The position numbers and the translations under genes are program-made. From JAWLCG01 sp041687295 (GTDB lineage Bacteria > Planctomycetota > Phycisphaerae > SM23-33 > FEN-1343): DNA of 19,567 bases. Under the pieces are notes generated by a model, which was not told where the DNA came from, ran no database searches, and saw only the letters and a list, made by a program, of their open reading frames with translations. Shown piece by piece: positions 13,370 through 19,567 of this stretch (within the stretch, counting starts at the first letter, position 1; each line of letters starts with the position of its first letter). The stretch lies in the NCBI GenBank assembly GCA_041687295.1, contig JAWLCG010000046.1, positions 1 to 19,567 of the forward strand, given 5' to 3'.

Positions 13370-15496
13370 CTACCGCACGGCGGCGGCCATTGGCTGGGCG
13401 ACCATGGCGACGCTCTCGACCTGCACGCCGTCCATTTCGTTGTAGCCCAGCACCGCCACGGTCGGCAGCGAGGGCTCGAGCAGCCTTCGCACGGCCGATC
13501 GCACCGGCGGCGAGCACAGCACCACGGCCGGGTGCCCGCCGGCGACGAGGGCCTCGAGCTCGCGGGCGACCTGCTCGGTGATCGCCCGGGCCAGCTGCGG
13601 CGGAATCGTGATCAGCGTGCCCCGCTCGCTGCGCTCGATGTGGGCGTTGATCGTGTCCTCCAGGGCCGGGTCGAGCGTCACGCACCACAGTCGGCCCTCG
13701 ACGTCGCGGTACTGCTGGCAGATCGTCCGGGCCAGGCTGTTGCGGACGTACTCGGTCAGCACGTCCAGGTCGCTCGTTCGGCCGATCCAGTCGCTGAGGG
13801 TCTCCAGGACCGTCTCGAGGTCGCGCACGGGCACCCGCTCGCGGAGCAGGTTGGCCAGCACCTTCTGCAGCTGGCCGGGCTTGACCTGCTCGGGCACGAC
13901 CTCGTCGACGAGGTTGGGCGACTTCTCCTTGAGCTTCTCCAGCAGGCGGTTGACCTGCTCGCGGGTCAGCAGCGAGTGGCCATGCGTGCGGATGACCTCG
14001 GTGAGGTGCGTGGCCAGCACAGCCGTCGGCTCGACGACGGTGTAGTTGAGCATCTCGGCGCGGGATTTCTGGCTCTCGTTGATCCACACCGCCGGCAGGC
14101 CGAAGGCGGGCTCGGTGGTCGCCTCGCCCAGCAGCTTACCGGTGGCGGCGCCGGAGTCCATGGCCAGCAGCTGGCCCGGCACGACCTGGCCGCGGGCGAC
14201 CTCGACGTCGCGGATGCGGACGACGTAGGTATTGGCGTCGAGCTGCATGTTGTCGCGGATGCGGATGGGCGGCACGAGCAGGCCGACCTCCGAGGCGATC
14301 TGGCGGCGGAGGTTGGCGATGCGGTCGAGCAGGTCGCCGCCCTGGCCGGCGTCGACCAGGCGGACCAGCCCGTAGCCGACCTCCAGCTGCATGGGGTCCA
14401 CGCCGAGCATGTCCTCGGCCTTGGGCGGCTCGGCCTTGGGCCGGACGCTGGACTCCGGCGGCGGGGCGGCGGCCTGGGCGGCGGCGTCCTTGCGCCCCCG
14501 GTTGACCATCCAGGCGATGCCCACGCAGCTGCCGCCCAGGGTCAGCAGCGGCAGCGCCGGCAGGGCCGTGAAGCTCAGCAGGCCCAGGAAGCAGGCCGCG
14601 ATCACCAGGGCGACCGGCCGGTGGGTGAGCTGGGCGATCAGCTCCTCGCCGAGGTTGGTCTCGGCCGTGGAGCGAGTGACGATCAGGCCGGCGGAGATCG
14701 AGATGATGAACGCGGGGATCTGGCTGACCAGGCCGTCGCCGATGGTCAGGCGGGTGAACAGGTCCGCCGCCTGCCCCGCCGACCAGCCGTACTGGATGAC
14801 GCCCACGAACAGCCCGCCGATGACGTTGACCAGCGTGATGATGATGCCCGCGATCGCGTCGCCGCGGACGAACTTGCTGGCACCGTCCATGGCCCCGTAG
14901 AAGTCGGCCTCGCGGCTGATGGCCTCGCGGCGGCGGCGGGCCTCGCCCTCGTTGAGCAGGCCGGCGTTGAGGTCGGCGTCGATGGCCATCTGCTTGCCCG
15001 GCATGCCGTCCAGTGTGAACCGGGCGGCCACTTCGCTGATGCGCGTGGCGCCCTTGGTGATCACGACGAACTGGATCACCACGAGGATGATGAAGATGAT
15101 CAGCCCGACCGCCAGCGAGCCGCTGGCCACGAAGTTGCCGAACGCCATGATCACCTGGCCGGCGGCGGCGGTGGCCTGCTCGACGCTCCGCCCGTCCTCG
15201 CCGGCCGTCAGGATCAGCCGGGTGGTCGCCACGTTGAGCACCAGTCGAAGCAGCGTCGTCGCCAGCAGCAGGCTGGGGAACACGCTGAACTCCAGCGGGC
15301 TGGTCACGTAGATCGTCGTCAGCAGCACGACGGCCGCCAGCGTGATGTTCGCCGCCAGCAGCACGTCCATCAGCGCCGCCGGCAGCGGTACGAGGATCAC
15401 GAAGATCAGCAGCGCCGCCCCGATCGGGAACACCAGCCCCCGATGCCGGGCCAAGCCCTGCAGAACCGTCAACGGATTGCCTCGCCCTGCCGCCAT
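13370..15496 (-). CDS. flhA: Flagellar export gate protein FlhA
   Basis: A 708-residue type III export gate subunit. About eight membrane helices occupy residues 20-330, interrupted by the conserved cytoplasmic FHIPEP loop ISEVAARFTLDGM...AIDADLNAG (about 153-179); the Asp residues in AIDADLNAG match those essential for proton-driven export in Salmonella FlhA. An Ala/Pro-rich linker (about 335-365) leads to the cytoplasmic domain (about 370-708), which forms the nonameric ring that docks chaperone-substrate complexes. Length matches the family (about 690-710). I chose the ATG at 15496 (MAAGRGNPLT). The frame extends another 20 codons to a TTG at 15556, but that stretch is repeat-like and has no ribosome site; CAGGAG upstream of the chosen ATG is about 14 nt away, so the site is weak. 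It precedes flhF, the usual order. Confidence 0.95.
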   Translation of the reverse strand: MAAGRGNPLTVLQGLARHRGLVFPIGAALLIFVILVPLPAALMDVLLAANITLAAVVLLTTIYVTSPLEFSVFPSLLLATTLLRLVLNVATTRLILTAGEDGRSVEQATAAAGQVIMAFGNFVASGSLAVGLIIFIILVVIQFVVITKGATRISEVAARFTLDGMPGKQMAIDADLNAGLLNEGEARRRREAISREADFYGAMDGASKFVRGDAIAGIIITLVNVIGGLFVGVIQYGWSAGQAADLFTRLTIGDGLVSQIPAFIISISAGLIVTRSTAETNLGEELIAQLTHRPVALVIAACFLGLLSFTALPALPLLTLGGSCVGIAWMVNRGRKDAAAQAAAPPPESSVRPKAEPPKAEDMLGVDPMQLEVGYGLVRLVDAGQGGDLLDRIANLRRQIASEVGLLVPPIRIRDNMQLDANTYVVRIRDVEVARGQVVPGQLLAMDSGAATGKLLGEATTEPAFGLPAVWINESQKSRAEMLNYTVVEPTAVLATHLTEVIRTHGHSLLTREQVNRLLEKLKEKSPNLVDEVVPEQVKPGQLQKVLANLLRERVPVRDLETVLETLSDWIGRTSDLDVLTEYVRNSLARTICQQYRDVEGRLWCVTLDPALEDTINAHIERSERGTLITIPPQLARAITEQVARELEALVAGGHPAVVLCSPPVRSAVRRLLEPSLPTVAVLGYNEMDGVQVESVAMVAQPMAAAVR

Positions 15497-15580
15497 AGTC
15501 TCGCGTCGCGCTCCTGTGTCTCGTTGCCCGTAGGTCGGGGATGCCTCCCTCGACAACCCATTCCCGTCAGCGTCCTCTTA

Positions 15581-15612
15581 CCCAAGCCCACGGATTGCTA
15601 TCCGTGGGCATC
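15581..15612. repeat. Repeat family B, short copy
   Basis: CCCAAGCCCACGGATTGCTA followed by TCCGTGGGCATC forms the same hairpin as 5111-5142, with ATTGCTAT replacing the loop. It is in + orientation, upstream of flhA on the - strand. Confidence 0.8.
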
Positions 15613-15689
15613 TCGTCCGGGCGTTTCCCCAAGGCCCGACGATCCCTCGGCGGCGGGGGCCAGCCCCCCATGGGACCCGGCGTCGCCCC

Positions 15690-15719
15690 CGAAGACCCCG
15701 GGCAAGCCCGGGGCTATAT
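15690..15719. repeat. CCCCGGGC palindrome element, inverted partner of 16957-16986
   Basis: The 30-nt sequence begins CGAAGACCCCGGGCAAGCCC and continues into GGGGCTATAT. It is the reverse complement of 16957-16986 except at two positions in the loop. The core ACCCCGGGC..GCCCGGGGC-like hairpin could form in RNA or single-stranded DNA. Confidence 0.8.
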
Positions 15720-15755
15720 ACGCTCTGGAACCCTTGAACCCTCTGCGCTTCTTCT

Positions 15756-15782
15756 CTCTGTGTCCTCTGTGTCCTCTGTGGC
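15756..15782. repeat. Three tandem 9-nt units, CTCTGTGTC
   Basis: CTCTGTGTC, CTCTGTGTC and CTCTGTGGC follow one another. I recall the same CTCTGTG-type tandem from non-coding DNA of many planctomycete and other environmental genomes; its role is unknown. Confidence 0.75.
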
Positions 15783-15807
15783 CCATCTTCGGTTTTTCGT
15801 CTTCGCT

Positions 15808-15840
15808 GCCGGGCCTCGCTGCGCTCGACCCGGCCTACGG
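15808..15840. repeat. Dispersed repeat, family D
   Basis: GCCGGGCCTCGCTGCGCTCG followed by ACCCGGCCTACGG is a short palindrome-like unit related to 5701-5734. It ends only a few nt beyond the flhB stop and could terminate or stabilise the flhB end of the transcript. Confidence 0.5.
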
Positions 15841-15844
15841 GGCC

Positions 15845-16936
15845 CTACACGCTGGCGGGGATGCGCCGGCCGATCTTCTTGCTGCGGGCCAGCTCGTACA
15901 CGTACGCCAGCACCTCGGCGACGGCCTTGTACAGGGCCGTCGGCACCTCGTCGCCGACCTTGCAGCCCTTGTACAGGGCCTGGGCGAGGGGCTTGCGTTC
16001 AACGATGGGCACGCCGTGGGCGGCCCCGATCTGCCGGATGCGGATGGCCATGTGGTCGGCGCCCTTGGCCACGACCTTCGGGGCGTTCATGCCCTCGCGA
16101 TACAGCAGGGCCACCGCCAGGTGCGTGGGGTTGGTCACCACGACGGTGGCGCGGGGGACTTCCTGGCTCATCCGCTGCATGGCCAGCTGGCGGGCGACGC
16201 GCTGGCGGCGGGCGCGGATGTGCGGGTCGCCCTCCATCCGCTTGAGGTCTTCCTTGAGCTCCTGGCGGGTCATGTGGAGGTCCTGGTCGTGCTGCCAGCG
16301 CTGGTAGAGCAGGTCCAGCAGGGCCAGCGCCAGCAGCACCGCCCCGACGCGCAGGCCCAGCGTCAGCGTCAGGTCGCCGGCCAGGGCGACCACCTGCAGG
16401 TCGTCCATGCCGGCCGAGCTGAGGATCATCGGGAGGTCCTTTTCGACGGTGACCCACGAGATGACCCCGATGATGCCGACCTTGCCCAGGCTCATCGTCA
16501 GCCGAACCAGCGACCGCTTGCTGAACATCCGCCCCAGCCCCGCCAGCGGCGAGATCTTGTTGAAGGTCGGCTTGAGCGGCTCAGCCGTCAGCACCCAGCC
16601 CACCTGCACCAGGTTACCCAGCACGCCCAGCAGCATCACCGTGAGCATCAGCGGCACGAGGATCGCCCCGACGCTCCAGGCCGTGATCGCCAGCGTCTGG
16701 CCGGCCGCGTGGAGGTCCCAGGCCGGGCCGTCGGTGGGGCTCAGCAGCTGACCCATCACGTTGGCCAGCCGGGCGAACATGTGCCGGCCCAGGAATTGCA
16801 GCGCCACCAGCGCCCCCAGCAGGATCGCCGCCGACGTCAGGTCCTGGCTGTGCGCCACCTGCCCGCGCTGGCGGGCCTCGTCCCGCCGATGCTGGGTCGG
16901 TGCTTCACTCCTCTCGCCCTGATCGTCTGGAGGCAT
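15845..16936 (-). CDS. flhB: Flagellar export switch protein FlhB
   Basis: A 363-residue export gate protein. The N-terminus ERSEAPTQHRRDEARQRGQV (8-27) is the typical charged leader. Four membrane helices follow (about 36-55, 85-110, 145-168 and 185-212). A cytoplasmic linker with DLHMTRQELKEDLKRMEGDP leads to the autocleavage motif N269-P270-T271-H272; cleavage between Asn and Pro switches export from rod/hook to filament substrates in the family. The remaining FlhBc domain includes YREGMNAPKVVAKG and GVPIVERKPLAQALY. All switch residues are intact. The ATG at 16936 is preceded by AGAGGA about eight nt upstream. The gene is flanked on both sides by inverted copies of one palindromic repeat. 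It sits between fliR and flhA, the standard order. Confidence 0.95.
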   Translation of the reverse strand: MPPDDQGERSEAPTQHRRDEARQRGQVAHSQDLTSAAILLGALVALQFLGRHMFARLANVMGQLLSPTDGPAWDLHAAGQTLAITAWSVGAILVPLMLTVMLLGVLGNLVQVGWVLTAEPLKPTFNKISPLAGLGRMFSKRSLVRLTMSLGKVGIIGVISWVTVEKDLPMILSSAGMDDLQVVALAGDLTLTLGLRVGAVLLALALLDLLYQRWQHDQDLHMTRQELKEDLKRMEGDPHIRARRQRVARQLAMQRMSQEVPRATVVVTNPTHLAVALLYREGMNAPKVVAKGADHMAIRIRQIGAAHGVPIVERKPLAQALYKGCKVGDEVPTALYKAVAEVLAYVYELARSKKIGRRIPASV

Positions 16937-16956
16937 CCGTGCCGTCCTCTTCCTTC

Positions 16957-16986
16957 ATATAGCCCCGGGCTCACCCGGGGTCTTCG
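16957..16986. repeat. CCCCGGGC palindrome element between fliR and flhB
   Basis: ATATAGCCCCGGGCTCACCC followed by GGGGTCTTCG is the inverted partner of 15690-15719. It occupies nearly half of the 68-nt gap between fliR and flhB, immediately before the flhB ribosome site. Confidence 0.8.
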
Positions 16987-17004
16987 TCCTCAGGTCTGCG
17001 TCCG

Positions 17005-17769
17005 CTAGAACAGTCCAGCCAGCGATCGGCTGATGACGTCCCAGCCCACCTCCACCAGCGGCGCCAGGGCCGTGATGCTCGCGACCATCACCACCAGGCC
17101 CACCAGCACGCGGATCTGGAAGCCGGCGGACAGGATGTTCAGCTGCGGCATGGTCCGCTGGATGAAGCCCATGGCCACGCTGGTCAGGAACAGGGCCACC
17201 ACCGCCGGGGCCGCCACCTTAATGCCCAGCCGAAACGCCGCCGTCAGCAGGCCCACCACCGCGCCCAGCAGCGGCTCGTCGGGGGAAAAGCCCATCAGCG
17301 GCACGCGGTCGAAGGTCTCCAGCAGCCCGCCGATCATCAGCCGATGCCCGCCGATGGCCAGGAACACGCCCAGGGCCGTCAGGTGCATCATCACGTCCAG
17401 GATGGTCGTCGTGTCCTCCAGCAGCGGGTTGAACACGTTGGCCAGGCTGATGCCCATCTGCTGGCTGATCTGCCCAGCCCCGACGCCGATGCCCACGAAC
17501 AGCAACTGGGCGGCAAAGCCGATCACGCCGCCGACGAGCATCTCGCCGCCGATGCCCAGCACCAGCTCCGGCCAGCTCTCCGGCAGCACGGCCGGCTCGA
17601 CCATCCGCGCCGTCACGCCCAGGCCGATCGTCAGCGCCAGCAGCCCTTTCACCTGCATCGGCAGGCTCGGGTCGCTCAGCAGCGGGGCCGCGATGAACAG
17701 ACCGGCCACCCGGAACACCACCAGCAGCAGCGTCGGGGCCCAGATTGTCATCGCCGGCCAGTCGCCCAT
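17005..17769 (-). CDS. fliR: Flagellar export gate protein FliR
   Basis: A 254-residue integral membrane protein with about six hydrophobic segments. Recognisable family stretches are the N-terminal FRVAGLFIAAPLLSDPSLP, GEMLVGGVIGFAAQLLFVGI, GQQ-type AGQISQQMG followed by SLANVFNPL, and the C-terminal FLTSVAMGFIQRTMPQLNI. FliR is a single-copy subunit that assembles with FliP5 and FliQ4 into the export channel. I chose the ATG at 17769 because AGGTGG lies five nt upstream (17775-17780). A GTG at 17778, directly abutting the fliQ stop, is an equally in-frame alternative adding three residues. The gap to fliQ is about nine nt, so the two are surely co-translated. Confidence 0.94.
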   Translation of the reverse strand: MGDWPAMTIWAPTLLLVVFRVAGLFIAAPLLSDPSLPMQVKGLLALTIGLGVTARMVEPAVLPESWPELVLGIGGEMLVGGVIGFAAQLLFVGIGVGAGQISQQMGISLANVFNPLLEDTTTILDVMMHLTALGVFLAIGGHRLMIGGLLETFDRVPLMGFSPDEPLLGAVVGLLTAAFRLGIKVAAPAVVALFLTSVAMGFIQRTMPQLNILSAGFQIRVLVGLVVMVASITALAPLVEVGWDVISRSLAGLF

Positions 17770-17778
17770 CGCGCCCAC

Positions 17779-18036
17779 CTACGGCAGCTCGCCGAACATC
17801 AGCCTCGCGAAGGCGATGAGCTTGCCGGCCGCCCAGGGCGCCGTCGCCCCGGCCACCAGCAGCATCACCACGATCTTGGGCACGAAACTCAGCGTCTGCT
17901 CCTGCACCTGCGTGACGGCCTGCATGATGCTGATCGCCAGGCCCACCAGCATGCCGATCACCAGCACCGGCGCGCTGACCACCAGCATTAGCGTCACCGC
18001 CTGGCGAGCCAGCTCTACCGCTTCGGTCGAGTCCAT
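17779..18036 (-). CDS. fliQ: Flagellar export gate protein FliQ
   Basis: An 85-residue protein with two membrane helices (about 14-38 and 50-75) separated by the conserved loop QAVTQVQEQTLSFVPKI. The N-terminus MDSTEAVELARQAV is typical. FliQ forms four copies around FliP/FliR in the export gate. The ATG at 18036 is chosen: it matches family length (about 89) and has a GGGA site seven nt upstream. A TTG five codons earlier would extend into a tandem-repeat tract and is rejected. The gene is separated from fliP by 224 nt of repeat-bearing sequence, unusual for this normally tight gene pair. Confidence 0.95.
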   Translation of the reverse strand: MDSTEAVELARQAVTLMLVVSAPVLVIGMLVGLAISIMQAVTQVQEQTLSFVPKIVVMLLVAGATAPWAAGKLIAFARLMFGELP

Positions 18037-18260
18037 GTGAAATCCCGTCAATGCGCCAATGCGTCAATGCGTCAGTGCGTCAGTGGTCAGTGCGTCGATG
18101 CGCCGCCACCCCTTGGGGCCCTTCTCCAAGCCCACGGATGGAGTGGAACGCAAGTTCCGCGCAATCCGTGCGGGGTCTGGGGGAGGCGCCTCGTCGCACC
18201 TCGGCCTCTCAATCGCGCCTCCGCGTCTTCGCTCGAAATTCTGCAATCAAAAAACCGCGG
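18037..18260. other. Gap between fliP and fliQ with tandem repeat and family B copy
   Basis: The first part is an 8-nt tandem repeat (18050-18104), then a diverged family B element with two nested stems (CCCACGGAT/ATCCGTG-like and GGAAC/GTTCC, about 18126-18174). The remainder shows nothing recognisable. Confidence 0.55.
18050..18104. repeat. 8-nt tandem repeat, unit (A/G)ATGCGTC
   Basis: Seven near-identical units: AATGCGCC, AATGCGTC, AATGCGTC, AGTGCGTC, a 7-nt AGTGGTC, AGTGCGTC and GATGCGCC. It starts 14 nt upstream of the fliQ ATG and so includes or abuts its ribosome-binding region. Confidence 0.85.
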
Positions 18261-19079
18261 TCATCCAAAGCTGGTCATCAGTGTGCTGACGACCAGTCGC
18301 CAGCCGTCGACCATGACGAACAGCAGCAGCTTGAACGGCAGGCTGATGAGCACCGGGGGCAGCATGAGCATGCCCATGCTGATCAGCACCGACGAGATCA
18401 CCATGTCGATCACGAGGAACGGCAGGTAGATCCGAAAGCCCATCAGGAACGCGATCTTCAGCTCGCTGACCACGAAGGCCGGCACCAGCGTCAGGGTGGG
18501 CACGTCGCCCCAGGTCAGCGTCTCCCGCTCGGCCAGGGCCGGGTCGAGGAAGAGGTAGACGTCGTCGGTGTTGTCGCCGGCCTCGATCTGGCGGATCATG
18601 AAGCTCCGCATATGGACGGTGGCGGCGTCGAGGGCCTGGGCCTGGCTGAGCTCGCCGGCCATGTAGGGCGCCAGGGCGTCGTCGTGCACGTCGCTGTAGA
18701 CCGGGGCCATCACCACGAAGGTCATGAACAGCGACAGGCCGATGAGCACCTGATTGGGCGGCAGCTGCTGGGTGGCCAGCGCCTGGCGGAGCAGGCCCAG
18801 GACGATGATGATCCGCGTGAAGCTGGTCATCATCACCAGGATCGCCGGCGCCAGGGCCAGCACGGTCAGCAGCAGGAGGATCTGCAGGGTCGAGCTGACC
18901 TGCTCGCGCGACTCGGCCTGGGGCACCACGCGAGTCAGGTCGGGCAGGCCCAGGGGATTGGCTGCGGCGTCGGCCGGCACGAGGATCGGCGTCGAGGCCG
19001 GCACGTCCTGCGCCCAGGCCGTCGCCGGCAGCAGCACCGCCAGCACCAGCAGCAGCAGCAGCAGCAGCGGAGTCCTCAT
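18261..19079 (-). CDS. fliP: Flagellar export gate protein FliP
   Basis: A 272-residue protein. Residues 1-23 form a cleavable signal peptide (seven Leu in a row at 5-11, cleavage after ATAWA), as usual for FliP. The mature N-terminus is a periplasmic segment (about 24-65), followed by membrane helices near 68-90, 110-130, 205-225 and 235-265. Family signatures are MMTSFTRIIIVLGLLRQALA, PPNQVLIGLSLFMTFVVMAPV and FRIYLPFLVIDMVISSVL. Five FliP copies form the core of the export pore. The ATG at 19079 has a GGGAGG-rich site about eight nt upstream; the upstream extension to 19109 is rejected. It is the first flagellar gene of the block seen here: fliO, fliN and fliM, often upstream, are not in the window. 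Confidence 0.95.
   Translation of the reverse strand: MRTPLLLLLLLVLAVLLPATAWAQDVPASTPILVPADAAANPLGLPDLTRVVPQAESREQVSSTLQILLLLTVLALAPAILVMMTSFTRIIIVLGLLRQALATQQLPPNQVLIGLSLFMTFVVMAPVYSDVHDDALAPYMAGELSQAQALDAATVHMRSFMIRQIEAGDNTDDVYLFLDPALAERETLTWGDVPTLTLVPAFVVSELKIAFLMGFRIYLPFLVIDMVISSVLISMGMLMLPPVLISLPFKLLLFVMVDGWRLVVSTLMTSFG
19047..19067. repeat. Seven CAG triplets inside fliP signal peptide
   Basis: Seven perfect CAG triplets on the + strand read as seven CTG (Leu) codons, L5-L11, of the FliP signal peptide. A change of whole triplets would only alter h-region length. Confidence 0.85.
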
Positions 19080-19243
19080 CGCGCGCCCCCTCCCTGACGC
19101 GGGTGCCACGACTGCGCTGTGTGCCGCCGTGCCGGGCTCTGACGTCCCAGGGACCGCACGGCTGCACGAAGCGCGAGCCTATCCGACAATTCGACCGCGT
19201 GAATCTGTGACGTCTCGCGGCGGACTCGAGCATCGCACCTGGA

Positions 19244-19301
19244 GCGCATCGCCGGCTCGTCCCAGGGCCGCTCCTTGAGGCGCATCGCCGGCTCGTCCCA
19301 G
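19244..19301. repeat. 22-nt direct repeat
   Basis: The 22-mer starting GCGCATCGCCGGCTCGTCCC occurs at 19244-19265 and 19280-19301 with a 36-nt period. Confidence 0.8.
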
Positions 19302-19304
19302 CGC

Positions 19305-19505
19305 CAGCCCCGAAGGGGCGAAAGATTATAGCCGGGGGCGCAAGCCCCCGGACAAGTTTGCCTTGTGAGCACAGAGCCCTGAAAGGGCGAAAGAATCCCT
19401 TCGGAGGTGCCCGAGGATTCTTTCGCCCTTTCAGGGCTTCGATCCAGAGGCGTCCCGTTCCGGGGGCTGGCGCCCCCGGCAAAATTCTGTCGCCCTTTCA
19501 GGGCT
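19305..19505. repeat. Palindrome cluster, family E
   Basis: The central element is a perfect 24-bp inverted repeat: the left arm AGCCCTGAAAGGGCGAAAGA... at 19375-19398 and its reverse complement at 19415-19438, with a 16-nt loop. A third, one-mismatch partial copy of the right arm lies at 19484-19505, and a diverged relative (CCCCGAAGGGGCGAAAGATT) at about 19308. Interleaved are two CCGGGGGC...GCCCCCGG hairpins at 19332-19351 and 19460-19479. Confidence 0.85.
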
Positions 19506-19567
19506 CCGCCCGGCGCCGGGCGGGAGTTGTGTCTCCCGCAACAGCCCCAGCCGCCGTCGATCGTAAG

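Larger units (their letters stand above)
15497..15844. other. Repeat-filled gap between flhB and flhA
   Basis: This 348-nt gap inside the flagellar block has no gene. It contains four different repeat elements: family B (15581-15612), the ATATAGCCCCGGGC element (15690-15719), a 9-nt tandem repeat (15756-15782) and family D (15808-15840). Confidence 0.65.
19080..19567. other. Repeat cluster upstream of fliP, to window end
   Basis: No gene is supported. It holds a 22-nt direct repeat (19244-19265 and 19280-19301) and a palindrome cluster (19305-19505). No convincing promoter for the flagellar block was found in the remaining sequence. Confidence 0.6.

Noticed and set aside
15497..15556. TTG-initiated 20-residue extension of FlhA
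   Set aside because: The extension is repeat-like and lacks a ribosome site; ATG 15496 matches the usual family length.
13289..17008. A 1239-residue open frame on the + strand
   Set aside because: It is antisense to flhA and flhB, which have clear motifs. Long antisense frames are expected at this GC content, and its composition (His/Gln/Arg/Gly-rich) is typical of reversed coding sequence.

Overview
This is a gene-dense, very GC-rich stretch with short intergenic gaps full of dispersed palindromic repeats. The flagellar gene order (fliP-fliQ-fliR-flhB-flhA-flhF-flhG-X-fliA), the many response regulators, a DUF1540-type cysteine protein and the repeat families point to an uncultured member of the Planctomycetota, perhaps Phycisphaerae-like. 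That assignment is inference: no rRNA or marker gene is present.

Left part, + strand, 190-3583: a signalling cluster. A stand-alone Rcp1-like receiver is followed by a receiver with a four-cysteine C-terminal module, then a 694-residue hybrid kinase (receiver, PAS-like sensor, HisKA_3, HATPase, NarL-type receiver). All three are co-directional, with 85-131 nt gaps, and two starts share a GGAG ribosome site. They probably form one phosphorelay. Next on the + strand come an HI0933/BaiN-type flavoprotein (3796-5073) and, after a repeat-bearing gap with a good sigma-70-like promoter, a 46-residue lipoprotein (5516-5656).

Middle part, - strand, 5915-8621: a tandem DUF1540-like cysteine protein with its own promoter, a charged, probably disordered hypothetical protein, and a cytoplasmic heparinase II/III-like protein. 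The 1.1-kb gap 8622-9733 holds no gene I can support. It is a cluster of at least four repeat families, two AT-rich islands and a strong promoter-like site on the - strand.

Right part, - strand, 19079 down to 9734: a flagellar block. FliP, FliQ, FliR, FlhB and FlhA form the membrane part of the type III export gate. FlhF and FlhG are the GTPase/ATPase pair that sets flagellar position and number. A small two-helix membrane protein of unknown function follows, then the FliA/WhiG-type sigma factor that would switch on late flagellar genes. The gaps fliP-fliQ, fliR-flhB and flhB-flhA carry the same repeat families seen elsewhere in the window, and flhB is bracketed by inverted copies of one of them. 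The right edge (19110-19567) is a repeat cluster upstream of fliP.

I saw no tRNA, rRNA, CRISPR array, transposase or prophage gene. The most unusual content is the set of palindromic repeat families, the uncharacterised membrane protein inside the flagellar block, and the small cysteine and lipoprotein genes with readable promoters.
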